Part shown: in pieces, positions 10,251 to 21,121 of the stretch
Numbering within the stretch: position 1 is the first letter of the stretch
Layout of the letters: the number at the start of each line of letters is the position of its first letter
NCBI RefSeq assembly: GCF_027579695.1
Contig: NC_083571.1
Span: forward strand, 48,523,890-48,587,889
DNA from: Neoarius graeffei
Taxonomy: Eukaryota > Chordata > Actinopteri > Siluriformes > Ariidae
Length of the DNA: 64,000 nucleotides
Direction of reading: 5' to 3'
Program-made: the position numbers and the translations under genes
Notes under the pieces: generated by a model
The model's input: the letters and a program-made list of their open reading frames with translations, nothing else
Databases searched by the model: none
What the model was told of the DNA's origin: nothing

Positions 10251-10310
10251 AACCCTGCTATCATGAGTGGATTTATTCAGAAGGTCAATCCATTTAAATC
10301 ATCCTCAAAG
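10251..10310 (+). CDS. NPF cassette exon, unit 2
   Basis: 60 nt, phase 0, acceptor gattgcag, donor gtaaca. Encodes NPAIMSGFIQKVNPFKSSSK. Confidence 0.65.
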
Positions 10311-10416
10311 GTAACACACTCTCAGATGTTCATTTCTATTTGAGTGAGATTAAACAGTTGTGAAATGGCAGATTTGTGTTAACATCTATCTTGAATGTAC
10401 ATGTATGATATTGCAG

Positions 10417-10497
10417 TGTTCCAGTACACCTGAATCAAACACTAAGTCTTCGCACACTGGCAACAATGAAGATGATAAACCCACAAAACATGAACAG
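10417..10497 (+). CDS. cassette exon type C, unit 2
   Basis: 81 nt, phase 0, acceptor attgcag, donor gtgagt. Residues identical to the unit 1 type C cassette. Confidence 0.65.
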
Positions 10498-10636
10498 GTG
10501 AGTTTCAGACTTGATGAAGACAACTGTTATGTGTGAGACAGCATAAATTGATCTCTTTGTGGGAAACAAATGTCCCCATGATTATGGGAATATATGGGAA
10601 TTTGTTGAACAAATGTATATGTATGGCATTGTACAG

Positions 10637-10717
10637 GGTTCTACTTCTTCTAAATCAAGCAGCAAGTCTTCCCTGATTGACACCAGTGGAGATGATAAAC
10701 CCACACAACACCAAGAG
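10637..10717 (+). CDS. cassette exon type G1, unit 2
   Basis: 81 nt, phase 0, after gtacag, donor gtgagt. Encodes GSTSSKSSSKSSLIDTSGDD then KPTQHQE, the most diverged G1 copy. Confidence 0.62.
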
Positions 10718-10855
10718 GTGAGTTTCAGACTTGATGAAGACAACTGTTGTGTGTGAGACAACATTAATTGATCTCTTTGAGGAAATAAATGTCCTCATGA
10801 TGACAGGAATATATGGGAATTTAGTGAACAGATGTATATGTATGGCATTGTGCAG

Positions 10856-10936
10856 GGTTCCAGTTCTTCTGTATCAGGCAGTATGTCTTCCCTGATTGAC
10901 ACCAGTGAAGATGATAAACCCACAAAGCACAAACAG
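10856..10936 (+). CDS. cassette exon type G2, unit 2
   Basis: 81 nt, phase 0, after gtgcag, donor gtgagt. Like unit 1 G2 but with DTSEDD in place of DTSGDD. Confidence 0.62.
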
Positions 10937-11898
10937 GTGAGTTTCAGGCTTGATGTAAAGAACTATTGGGTTTGAGACTCCAGAAATTGACCTGTTTGTG
11001 GGAACAAAATGTCCCCATGAGGATAGGAATACATCAGGGTTCTCATAATGTAGTGTGGGGGGAACCCTTCAAAATAAGATCTCTAAAGTAGCATATTGAT
11101 TTTCTTTTATGCACAGAGGTTCAGTAGTTTAATTTCTCAGGATCCATTGGCAGGTCCAGACTCTCATTCCTCACTCTTGCACAAAAGGAAATGCATTCTA
11201 AGTAATGAAAACTGTAACACATTGTTATGGTGAAGCTTTCTGTAAGGAAGTGTGTGGAGACTCCTAACAAATATTAAAAACAGTTTCAATGTTTACTGCC
11301 AAGGTAAAGTCTTCAGAACACTGGAGGTTTTGCTTTACAAACAAATTTTAAGGAAGAGGAAAAAGAGAGGCTTGAGAAGGAATGACTGTTTATAGTTTCT
11401 GTAAGAACTACCTTGACTCACCGATATAACTATAAATGGTTCAAAGCACATCACTCATTAATCAATAATTGCAATGGTTGGCAAATTGCTAAGGTTTAAG
11501 GGTAACAAAACACTGCAGGATGTGCTGTTATTGGAAAATAATAAAGTAAACATAACTTTTCTTCACATGGACATCACACAACCTCAGGAGTTTTTTTTTT
11601 TTTTATTAAATAAATCCTTTAACAACATGACCCCGAGTAGTTTATTTACACAATATTAACACACATCTGCTGCTGAAATACATATGGATCTGGACTCAGT
11701 GTTTTAGTGCATATAACTATGCAAGATAGATATAACAAAAAAAAAGAAGCAAAAAAGCAGTAGGTTCATTTTGCTAATTTATTTGTGATTGCAGAACCCT
11801 GCTATTATGTTTTAGTGTATAGAACTGTGCAAGACAGATATAACAAAAAATGCAGTTGCTTCATTTTGCTAATTTATTTGTAAATCATGTGATTGCAG

Positions 11899-11958
11899 AA
11901 CCCTGCTATCATGAGTGGATTTATTCAGAAGGTCAATCCATTTAAATCATCCTCAAAG
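11899..11958 (+). CDS. NPF cassette exon, unit 3
   Basis: 60 nt, phase 0, acceptor gattgcag, donor gtaaca. Identical in translation to the unit 2 NPF exon. Confidence 0.65.
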
Positions 11959-12069
11959 GTAACACACTCTCAGATGTTCATTTCTATTTGTGTGAGATTA
12001 AACAGTTGTGAAGTGGCAGATTTGTGTTAACATCTATCTTAAATGGACATGTACTGTATGATATTGCAG

Positions 12070-12150
12070 TGTTCCAGTACACCTGACTCAAGCACCAAGT
12101 CTTCGCACACTGGCAACAATGAAGATGATAAACCCACAAAACATGAACAG
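12070..12150 (+). CDS. cassette exon type C, unit 3
   Basis: 81 nt, phase 0, acceptor attgcag, donor gtgagt. Starts CSSTPDSSTKSSHTG. Confidence 0.65.
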
Positions 12151-12278
12151 GTGAGTTTCAGACTTGATGAAGACAACTGTTATGGGTGAGACAGCACAAA
12201 TTGATCTCTTTGTGAAAACAAATGTCCCAATGATTATGGGAATTTGTTGAACAAATGTATATGTATGGCATTGTACAG

Positions 12279-12359
12279 GGTTCTACTTCTTCTAAATCAG
12301 GCAGTATGTCTTCCCTGATTGACACCAGTGGAGATGATAAACCCATACAACACGAAGAG
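12279..12359 (+). CDS. cassette exon type G1, unit 3
   Basis: 81 nt, phase 0, after gtacag, donor gtgagt. Ends DDKPIQHEE. Confidence 0.62.
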
Positions 12360-12494
12360 GTGAGTTTCAGACTTGAAGACAACTGTTGTGTGTGAGACAA
12401 CATTAATTGATCTCTTTGTGGAAACAAATGTCCCCATGATGATAGGAATATATGGGAATTTATTGAACAGATGTATACGTATGGCATTGTGCAG

Positions 12495-12575
12495 GGTTCC
12501 AGTTCTTCTGTATCAGGCAGTATGTCTTCCCTGATTGACACCAGTGGAGATGATAAACCCACAAAGCACAAACAG
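12495..12575 (+). CDS. cassette exon type G2, unit 3
   Basis: 81 nt, phase 0, after gtgcag, donor gtgagt. Same translation as the unit 1 G2 exon. Confidence 0.62.
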
Positions 12576-13418
12576 GTGAGTTTCAGGCCTGATGTAAAGA
12601 ACTATTGGGTTTGAGACTCCAGAAATTGATCTGTTTGTGGGAACAAAATGTCCCCTTGATGATAGAAATACATCAGGGTTTTCATAATGTGGTGTGGGGG
12701 GGAACCCTTCAAAATAAGATCCCTAAAGTAGCATATTGATTTTCTTTTATGCCCAGAGGTTCACTAGTTTAATTTCTCAGGATCCATTGGCAGGTCCAGA
12801 CTCTCATTCCTCACTCTTGCACAAAAGAAAATACATTCTAAGTAATGAAAACTGTAACACATTATGGTGAAGCTTTCTGTAAGGAAATGTGTGGAGACTC
12901 CTAACAAATATTAAAAACAGGTTCAATGTTTACTGCCAAGGTAAAGTCTTCAGAACACTGGAGGTTTTGCTTTACAAACAAATTGTAAGGAAGAGGAAAA
13001 AGAGAGGCTTGAGAAGGAACGACTGTTTATAGTTTCTGTAAGAACTACCTTGACTCACAAATGGTTAAAAGCACATCACTCATTAATCAATAATTGCAAT
13101 GGTTGGCAAATTGCTAAGGTTTAAGGGTAACAAAACACTGCAGGATGTGCTGTTATTGGAAAATAATAAACATAACTTTTCTTCACATGGACATCACACA
13201 ATCTCAGGAGTTTTTTTTTTTTTTAATTAAATAAATCCTTTAACAACATGACCCCAAGTGGTTTATTTACACAATATTAACACACATCTGCTGCTGAAAT
13301 ACATATGGATCTGGACTCAGTGTTTTAGTGCATATAACTATGCAAGTTAGATATAACCAAAAAAAAAAAGAAGCAAAAAAGCAGTAGGTTCATTTTGCTA
13401 ATTTATTTGTGATTGCAG

Positions 13419-13478
13419 AACCCTTCTATAATAAGTGAATTTATTCAGAAGGTCAACCCATTTAAATCATCCTCAAAG
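13419..13478 (+). CDS. NPF cassette exon, unit 4
   Basis: 60 nt, phase 0. Encodes NPSIISEFIQKVNPFKSSSK; acceptor gattgcag, donor gtaaca. Confidence 0.65.
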
Positions 13479-13585
13479 GTAACACACTCACAGATGTTCA
13501 TTTCTATTTTGAGTGAGATTAAACAGTTGTGAAGTGGCAGATTTGTGTTAACATCTATCTTAAATGGACATGTATGATATTGCAG

Positions 13586-13666
13586 TGTTCCAGTACACCT
13601 GAATCAAACACTAAGTCTTCGCACACTGGCAACAATGAAGATGATAAACCCACAAAACATGAACAG
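13586..13666 (+). CDS. cassette exon type C, unit 4
   Basis: 81 nt, phase 0, acceptor attgcag, donor gtgagt. Same residues as unit 1 type C. Confidence 0.65.
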
Positions 13667-13806
13667 GTGAGTTTCAGACTTGATGAAGACAACTGTTGTG
13701 TGTGCGACAGCATAAATTGATCTCTTTGTGGGAAACAAATGTCCCCATGATTATGGGAATATACGGTTTTGGAATTTATTGAATGTATATGTATGGCATT
13801 GTACAG

Positions 13807-13887
13807 GGTTCCAGTTCTTCTAAATCAGGCAGTATGTCTTCCCTGATTGACACCAGTGGAGATGATAAACCCACACAACACGAAGAG
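13807..13887 (+). CDS. cassette exon type G1, unit 4
   Basis: 81 nt, phase 0, after gtacag, donor gtgagt. Ends DDKPTQHEE. Last cassette seen before the long transposon-filled intron to 26,126. Confidence 0.62.
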
Positions 13888-14123
13888 GTGAGTTTCAAGC
13901 CTGATGTAAAGAACTATTCGGTTTGAGACAACAGAAATTGATCTCTTTGTGGGAACAAAATATCCCCATGATAGGAATACATAGAGTTTTCATAACATGG
14001 GGGGGACCCTTCAAAATAAGATCCCTAAAGTAGCTTATTGATTTCCTTTTATGCACTGAGGTTCACTACTTTAATTTCTCAGGATCCATTGGCAAGTTCA
14101 GACTGTCTTTCTTCACTGTTGTA

Positions 14124-15016
14124 CAACCCGATTCCAAAAAAGTTGGGACAAAGTACAAATTGTAAATAAAATCGGAATGCAATGATGTGGAAGTTTCAAA
14201 ATTCCATATTTTATTCAGAATAGAACATAGATGACATATCAAATGTTTAAACGGAGAAAATGTATCATTTAAAGAGAAAAATTAGGTGATTTTAAATTTC
14301 ATAACACATCTCAAAAAAGTTGGGGCAAGGCCATGTTTACCACTGTGAGACATCCCCTTTTCTCTTTACAACAGTCTGTAAATGTCTGGGGACTGAGGAG
14401 ACAAGTTGCTCAAGTTTAGGGATAGGAATGTTAACCCATTCTTGTCTAATGTAGGATTCTAGTTGCTCCACCCACCTAGTCCAATACCACAGTAGGATTC
14501 TAGTTGCTCAACTATCTTAGGTCTTTTTTGTCGTATCTTTCGTTTTATGATGCGCCAAATGTTTTCTATGGGTGAGAGATCTGGACTGCAGGCTGCCCAG
14601 TTCAGTACCCGGACCCCCCTTCTACGCAGCCATGATGCTGTAATTGATGCAGTATGTGGTTTGGCATTGTCATGTTGGAAAATGCAAGGTCTTCCCTGAA
14701 AGAGACGTCGTCTGGATGGGAGCATATGTTGCTCTAGAACCTAGATGTACCTTTCAGCATTGATGGTGTCTTTCCAGATGTGTAAGCTGCCCATGCCACA
14801 TGCACTAATGCAACCCCATACCATCAGAGATGCAGGCTTCTGAACTGAGCGCTGATACTGTAACTTGGGTCATCCTTCTCTTTAGTCCGAATGACACGGC
14901 GTCCCTGATTTCCATAAAGAACTTCAAATTTTGATTCGTCTGACCACAGAACAGTTTTCTACTTTGCCACAGTCCATTTTAAATGAGCCTTGGCCCAGAG
15001 AAGACGTCTGCGATTT
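14124..15016 (-). mobile_element. Tc1-type transposon #2, truncated, inverse to #1
   Basis: It starts at TA (14,122-14,123) with CAACCCGATTCCAAAAAAGT and runs in reverse orientation relative to #1. The transposase C-terminal half is readable on the - strand (14,459-14,725, HDNAKPHTA and [11 protein letters not shown]); upstream parts are frameshifted. Similarity stops near 15,016. The piece carries a scar of a Gmr1 LTR (14,469-14,491). Confidence 0.8.
14469..14491 (-). repeat. 23-bp remnant of a Gmr1 LTR end
   Basis: The reverse complement starts TGTGGTATTGGACTAGG, identical to the start of LTR B at 3,900. It sits at the same transposase position and is flanked by an 18-bp direct repeat (14,451-14,468 and 14,492-14,509). 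Confidence 0.8.
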
Positions 15017-15214
15017 TTTTTTTCTTTGCTTTGTAGCATACCAAAGTCTCTATGGATTACAATGAGCAAAAGTAGACAAAAATTATGCTAATACTCATCA
15101 GAATCAAGCTTACTGCCAAGTACATTCTCACATATATGAGAACAAGGAATTTGATTTGGTCGTTGGTGCATTAACATTTAAGATAAAAGAATTTAGTAAG
15201 AAACAAAAGTAGTA
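15017..15214. other. intron sequence, nothing recognised
   Basis: AT-rich sequence between the truncated Tc1 #2 and SINE a. I see no exon or repeat I can name. Confidence 0.5.
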
Positions 15215-15597
15215 ATATCCATCCATCCATCCATCCATTATTCGTAACCGCTTATCCTATACAGGGTTGCAGGCAAGCTGGAGCCTATCCCAGCTGACTA
15301 TGGGTGAGAGGTGGGGTACACCCTGGACAAGTTGCCAGATCATTGCAGGGCTGACACATAGAGACAAACAACATTCACACTCACATTCATGCCTACGGTC
15401 AATTTAGAGCCACCAATTAATCTAACCTGCATGTCTTTGAACTGTGGGGAACACCGGAGCACCCAGAGGAAACCCATGCAGACACAGGGAGAACATGCAA
15501 ACTCCACACAGAAAGGCCCCTGTCGGTCGCTGGGCTCGAACCCAGAGCCTTCTTGCTGTGAGGTGACAGTGCTAACCACTACGCCACCATACTGCCC
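15215..15597 (-). repeat. Mermaid-like tRNA-derived SINE a
   Basis: On the - strand the head has a pol III A-box region (TGGCGTAGTGGTTAGC) and B-box (GGTTCGAGCCC-like). The body matches four other copies here. The tail is (GGAT)n on the - strand. Confidence 0.85.
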
Positions 15598-15599
15598 TA

Positions 15600-16403
15600 T
15601 TATTATTATTATTATTATTATTATTCACAAGCAGGTGTTGTGCCCTTTTTTTCTTGAAAGAAATCGAATCATAACAAATAGCCAAAGGTTCCGCTCAAAT
15701 CTTCTACCTTCACATTTCCAACACCTTTCTCAAAATTCTAGCTTTCCCTAAGAATGCTGTCTTCTGCAGCACAAACACTGATTCAGGTTCTTTGTCACTG
15801 TGTCTAAGGCGCCAGCAACAATTGGAACTATTTCCACCTTCATACCCCAAAGCTGTGCTACCTCTCTTCTTTTCAGGCATGCAATGTCAATCATTATGCA
15901 GATTTTATCTTTTTTTTGTAAATAATGATCAGATCAGCCCTCCTTGCCTCTATTACATTTTCACATTGTGCACTGAAATCCCACAACACCTTTACTGCCT
16001 GATTTTCTGTCACTCCTTCTGGTTCATACCATTTCTCACACCTTACTAATCCATATTTTCCACACAGCTTCCAGTGGACAATACGCGCTATGTTGTGTCT
16101 TCTCTTGTATTCTTTGGGCCAATTTGCTGCATTCACTAACTATATAGCTTACGCTTTCACCTTTCTGCTCGCACAACCTGCACAGTGGAGAATTAGCAGT
16201 TTTGTCAATATGGTACTTCACATAATTGGTGCTGATAGATTGTTCTTGCGCTGCACAAATCAACGCTTCTGTTCCAATTTTCAAATCTGTTTTCCTCATC
16301 CATTGCCATGTTTCAGTTTCATCAATAGTGTCATCCATGTCCCGCAGAAATTGACAATGCATCACCTTTTCTTTCTACAGTCCCTCTTTTTAGTCCACTA
16401 CTT
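15600..16403 (-). pseudogene. 3' part of a restriction-endonuclease-type LINE
   Basis: Broken - strand frames (16,365-15,894) hold a zinc-finger-like segment (CRLCEQKGESVSYIVSECSK) and the endonuclease region (EKWYEPEGVTENQAVKVLWDF, then IEARRADLIII). The expected RPD is RAD, so the PD-(D/E)XK centre is damaged. This family (R4/Dong-like RLE LINEs) is inferred from these motifs. An ATT microsatellite opens it at 15,597. Confidence 0.65.
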
Positions 16404-16417
16404 CCTTCTTGTACTCC
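16404..16417. repeat. 14-bp target duplication, left
   Basis: CCTTCTTGTACTCC here is repeated exactly at 19,857-19,870, on both sides of the APE-type LINE. Confidence 0.85.
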
Positions 16418-17031
16418 ATCCATCCATCCATCCATCCATCCATCCATCCATCCATCCATCCATCATCTACCGCTCATCCGGATCTGGGTCGCAGGGATAG
16501 AAGGCTAAGCAGAGCAGCCCAGACTTCCCTCTCCCCGACCACCTCCACCAGCTCTTCTGGGGGAATACCGAGGCATTCCCAGACCAGCCGAGAGATGTAA
16601 TCTCTCTAGTGTGTCCTGGGTCTGCCCCGGGGTCTCCTCCTGGTGGGGCATGCCCAGAAAACCTCCCTTGGGAGGCTTCCAGGGGGCATCCTAACAAGGT
16701 GCCTGAACCACCTCAACTGACTCCTTTTGATGTGGAGAAGCAGCAATTCTACTCCGAGTCTCTCCCGAATGACCCAGCTTCTCACCCTGTCTCTAAGGGA
16801 GAGCCCAGCCACCCTGCGGAGAAAACTCATTTCTACCGCTTGTATCTGCGATCTCATTCTTTTGGTCATTACCCATAGCTCATGACCATAGGTGAAAGTG
16901 GGAACGTAGATGGCCCAGTAAATTGAGAGCTTTGCCTTTTGGCTCAGCTCTCTCTTTACCACAACAGACCAGTTTAGCATCCGCATCACTGCTGATGCTG
17001 CCCCGATCCTTCTGTCCAACTCTTGCTCCCC

Positions 17032-17853
17032 CTAACCCTCACTCATGAGCAAAACCCTGAGATACTTAAACTCCTCCACTTTAGGTAGCAATTCCCCCCT
17101 GACCTGGAGTAGGCACTCCACCTGTTTCCGGCTGAACGCTATGGCCACGGACTTGGAGGTGCTGATCCTCATCCCAGCTACTTCGCACTCGGCTGCAAAC
17201 CGTCCCAGCGCATGCTGTAAGTCACAGATTGATGAAGCCAACAGGACCACATCATCCGCAAAAAGCAGAGACGTGATCCTGATGCCACCAAACCAGACAC
17301 CCTCCACCCCTTGGCTGTACCAAGAAATTCTACCCATAAAAGTTATGAATAGAACCGGTGACAAAGGACAGCCCTGGCGGAGTCCAACATGCACCGGGAA
17401 CAAGTCCGACTTACTGCCGGCAATGCGAAACAAACTCCTGCTCCGGTCATACAGGGACCGAATGGCCTGCAGTAGTGGGCCCTGAACCCCATACTCCCAA
17501 AGCACCCCCCACAGGGCACCACAAGGGACACAGTCGTAAGCCTTCTCCAGGTCCACAAAACACATGTAGACCGATTGGGCAAACTCCCATGCACCCTCCA
17601 TTACCCTTGCAAGGGTAAAGAGCTGGTCCAGTGTTCCACAACAAGGACAAAAACCGCATTGTTCCTCCTGAATCTGAGGTTCAACTATTGACCAGACTCT
17701 ACTCTCCAGCACCCCAGCATGGGCTTTCCCAGGGAGGCTGAGAAGTGTGATTCCCCCTATAGTTGGAACATGCTCTCTGGTCCCCCTTTTTAAAAAGGGG
17801 GACCACCACCCCAGTCTGCCAATCCAGAGGCACTGTCCCTGACCTCCACACAA
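17032..17853 (-). pseudogene. reverse transcriptase of the APE-type LINE
   Basis: This 273-codon open stretch has the FADD catalytic motif (LLFADDVVLLASS), HVGLRQGCPLSPVLF and the thumb (VEEFKYLRVL). It is the best preserved part of the element. Confidence 0.8.
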
Positions 17854-18080
17854 TGTTGAAGAGGCATGTCAGCCAAGACAGCCCAACAACATCCAGTGCC
17901 TTCAGGAACTCAGGACGAATCTCTGGAGCCCAGCCACCGAGGAGCTTTTTAACCACCTTGACAACCTCCGCCCCTGTGATGGGCAAGTCCTCCCAAGCAC
18001 CCTCAGACTCTGCGTCCTCCTCGGACAACATGAAGGTGGGATTGAGGAGATCCTCAAAATATTCCTTCCACCGTTGGATG

Positions 18081-18461
18081 CACTGCAAAAAAATATTTCT
18101 TGTTGAGAGAAAATATCTTTAATATGGGTGAATTTACCTATTATTTCTTATTAGAAGTTTACTAGAATTCACATATAAGATTATTTAGCTTACTTTGAGA
18201 TGCTTTTACTAATTTCAAGCCTTAAATTTTCTTATTCTATTGGCAGATAATTTTGCTTCTTTCTAGAATTGAATGCTTAAAATGAGCAAAATTATCTGCC
18301 AATAGAATAAGAAAATTTAAGGCTTGAAATTAGTAAAAGTGTCTCAAAGTAAGCTAAATAATCTTATATTTGAGTTCTAGTAAACTTCTAATAAGAAATA
18401 ATAAATAAATTCACCCATATTAAAGATATTTTCTCTCAACAAGAAATCATTTTTTGCAGTG
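18081..18461. mobile_element. near-palindromic MITE
   Basis: A 381-bp element whose two 177-bp arms (18,081-18,257 and 18,285-18,461) are close reverse complements around a 27-bp centre. It begins CACTGCAAAAAA and ends in the complement. It interrupts the LINE frame between endonuclease and RT. It has no coding potential. Confidence 0.85.
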
Positions 18462-19095
18462 TGATGTCCCCAGTTGAGGTCAACAGCACTCCATTCTCAC
18501 TGTAAACAGTAGGGACAGAGCACTGTTTTCCTTTCCTGAGCCGCTGGATGATTTGACAGAATCTCTTCAAGGCTGACCGAAAGTCACTTTCCATGGCCTC
18601 ACCGAACTCCTCCCATACCCTAATTTTTGCTTCAGTGACTGCCAGAGCCACATTTTGCTTTGCCCGTCAGTATCGGTCAGCTGCCCCTGGAGACCCACAG
18701 GCTAACCAAGCCTGATAGGACTCCTTCAACTTGATGGCTCCCTTCACCACAGGTGTCCACCAGCGGGTTCGGGGATTACCGCCACGACAGGCACCAACAG
18801 CCTTGCAGCCATAGCTCTGCATGGCCACCTCAGCAATGGAGGTGCGGAACATGTTCCACTCAGACTCAATGTCCCCATCCTCTCCTGGTATGCAAATGAA
18901 GCTCTGCCAGATGTGACAGTTGAAGATCCAATGGACGGGAGCCTCTGCCAGATGTTCCCAGCATACCTTCACTACTCGTTTGGGCCTGCCTGGTCTGTCC
19001 GGCCTCCTCCCCCACCATCTGATCCAGCTCACCACCAGGTAATGATCAGTTGACAGCTCTGCTCCTCTCTTCACCCGAGTGTCCAAGACATACGG

Positions 19096-19395
19096 TCATA
19101 GATCAGATGAAACAACTACAAAGTCAGTCATCGATCTGCAGTCTAGGGTGTTCTTGTGCCATGTGCACTTATAGACACCCTTATGCTTGAACATGGTGTT
19201 CGTTATGGCCAAACCGTGCATGGCACAAAAGTACAACAACTGAAATCCACTCGGATTCAGATCAGGCAGGCTGTTCCTCCCAATCACACCCCTCCAGGTC
19301 TCACTGTCATTGCCCACATGAGTGTTGAAGTCCCCCAGTAAAACAATGGTGTTCCCTTGTGGTGCACTGTCTAGCACCCCACTCAAGGACTCCAA
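19096..19395 (-). pseudogene. endonuclease domain part of the APE-type LINE
   Basis: The 100-codon frame holds the APE motifs [10 protein letters not shown] and [13 protein letters not shown] stop at about 19,090 separates it from the next frame, which continues as ELSTDHYLVVSWIRWW. Confidence 0.75.
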
Positions 19396-19870
19396 GAAGC
19401 CTGAGTACTCCGAACTACCATTTGGCGCATAAGCGCAAATGATAGTCAGAGACCATTACCCAACCTGAAGGCACAGGGAAATGACCCTCTCATTCACTGG
19501 GGAGAACTCCAATGTTAGCGTGCCAAACTGGGGGGCTACCAATAGCCCCACCCCTGCCCGGTGCCGCTCACCCTTGGCAACTCCAGCATAGAAGAGAGTC
19601 CAACCCCTCTCCAGGGAATTGGTTCCAGAGCCCAAGCTATGTGTTGAGGTAAGCCCAACTATATCTAGTTAGTACCGCTCAACCTCACGCACAAGCTCAG
19701 GCTCCTTTCCCACCAGAGAGGTGACATTCCATGTCCCAAAAGCCAGTTTTGTCACCTGGGGATCAGTATGCCAGGGCCTCCGCCTTTGGCTGCCACCCGA
19801 TCCACAGTGCACCGGACCCTTATGGCACCTCCTGCAGGTGGTGAGTCTACAGGAGACCTTCTTGTACTCC

Positions 19871-20704
19871 TCCTTACTAATACAACTTTCTGTGTCTATT
19901 ATTTCAGCTAATTTCACCCCCACAAGAAATGGTTCAATGTTATTTTTGACATACCACCCTAAACTATTCTCTTCATCTCTGATAGTCCTCACATCCAATC
20001 AACCCACATCCTCCCTTATTTTCCTTGGTATATAAATTCTTTGAACGTTGCTATGCATTTCTTCCTGACACCATTTCCTTATCCATGCTCCATACCTTAA
20101 CACTGATGCAGCCCATGCATAGATTGCCAAAATCATATTCCTTCCATTCAATCTCGAACCTAGTATCAACTTTAACCTCCTGAAGTATTCCTTTTCAACA
20201 AATTCCTTCATTTCTTGTTCCTTCACTTTGTCAAACTCCAATATTCCTAGATATTTATCTCCTGAATCCTCAACATCCTGCATTACCATTCCATCCAGAA
20301 GAGTTATTCCTTCAGTTCTAGTTCCCTTTCCTCTTTGCATGATTAGTACCCCACATTTGTTTATTCTAAATTCCATCCCAGTATCACTCCTGTACACAAG
20401 CACTGTATTAACGAGTGAGTCAATTTGCTTTTTGCTCTTCCCGAAAAGTTTCAGATCATCCATGAATAAGAGATGGTTGATCCTCAATTTCTTTTTACTC
20501 CACTCGTATCCCATTCTATTTTTTTTTCTTCGTATCAGCAGTGTCAAGGGTATCATGCAAAGAACAAAAAGAAGTGGTGACAGGCTGTCCCCCTGAAATA
20601 ATCCTCTCCTGATATCTACTTCTCCCAACATTTGGCCCAAAGAACTTAACTGTTTTCCATTTCTTCATACTGATTTCATTGAAACCAGTGATGGGCCACT
20701 GATG
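19871..20704 (-). pseudogene. reverse transcriptase part of the RLE-type LINE
   Basis: The - strand frame 20,640-19,999 has RRGLFQGDSLSPLLFVL and FMDDLKLFGKS, the RT motifs of this clade. The frame continues past 19,998 to the target duplication. The same element goes on at 16,403. N-terminal parts lie at 24.1-24.8 kb, beyond later insertions. Confidence 0.75.
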
Positions 20705-21121
20705 CCCCATAATGACAGGCGTACTAACACTTTCTGCGCGCTTCGACAGCGCATTGATACGGAGCTCAGATATCAATGCGCTGTCGAAGCGCGCAGAAGA
20801 TGTTAGTACGCCTGTCATTATAGTGCGGACTTTCCATAGCATAGAAAATCACTACGTTTCAATTTGTGTAACTGAACTTGTTTCATGTCACTGGTCATAT
20901 AAACCTATGTAAACAGGAAAAACGTGGAAGAGTTTGGTCGCATCTAACTACAGCCCCAAAAAATACCATTGGCCATGCTGAGCCTAGCTACATTGCTAAC
21001 AGGAGTGACAGCGTGTCTGACTGACTGGGAGGTCGCACAAAGCTTGGAGAGGTACGGAGCAGCTCGTCTCAATTCAGATAAGAGCATATTTCATTATGGA
21101 AGTATGGTGGACTGTTCCTTT
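20705..21121. mobile_element. end of a TTAA-type DNA element with fold-back
   Basis: It opens with a 50-bp inverted repeat (20,710-20,759 and 20,771-20,820, 48 of 50 matching, 11-bp spacer containing GAGCTC). It continues as non-coding sequence and stops at GTGGACTGTTCCT followed by TTAA (21,119-21,122). The end resembles TTAA-target elements (piggyBac or Kolobok like). The other end was not found. Confidence 0.55.

Larger units (their letters stand above)
9974..11620 (+). repeat. tandem unit 2 of the NPF-exon array
   Basis: A 1,647-bp unit very similar to units 1, 3 and 4. It contains four exon cassettes and a short internal duplication (10,147-10,250) that copies the first exon's acceptor and five codons but runs into a stop. 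Confidence 0.85.
11621..13241 (+). repeat. tandem unit 3 of the NPF-exon array
   Basis: A 1,621-bp unit with four cassettes and the same first-exon partial duplication as unit 2, so units 2 and 3 are each other's closest relatives. Confidence 0.85.
13242..14121 (+). repeat. tandem unit 4 of the NPF-exon array (cut by Tc1 #2)
   Basis: Three cassettes are present and the G2 exon is missing. The unit is truncated at 14,122 by Tc1 #2. It lacks the partial first-exon duplication of units 2 and 3, like unit 1. Confidence 0.85.
16418..19856 (-). mobile_element. APE-type LINE, near full length, inactive
   Basis: A 3.4-kb - strand non-LTR element ends in (GGAT)n (16,418-16,462) and is bounded by a 14-bp target duplication. 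Broken frames encode an apurinic endonuclease (LAFGTWNVTSLVGKEPEL at the start, [19 protein letters not shown]), then reverse transcriptase (GLRQGCPLSPVLF and LLFADDVVLLAS, 17,853-17,032) and a C-terminal part (GRRPRGRPRT-like) near 16,630. Several frameshifts and stops, plus the MITE at 18,081, make it dead. It was inserted into the RLE-type LINE. Confidence 0.85.

Noticed and set aside
16415..16462. CATC repeat array resembling a short-spacer CRISPR
   Set aside because: It is a microsatellite tail of a LINE in a vertebrate genome with no spacers.
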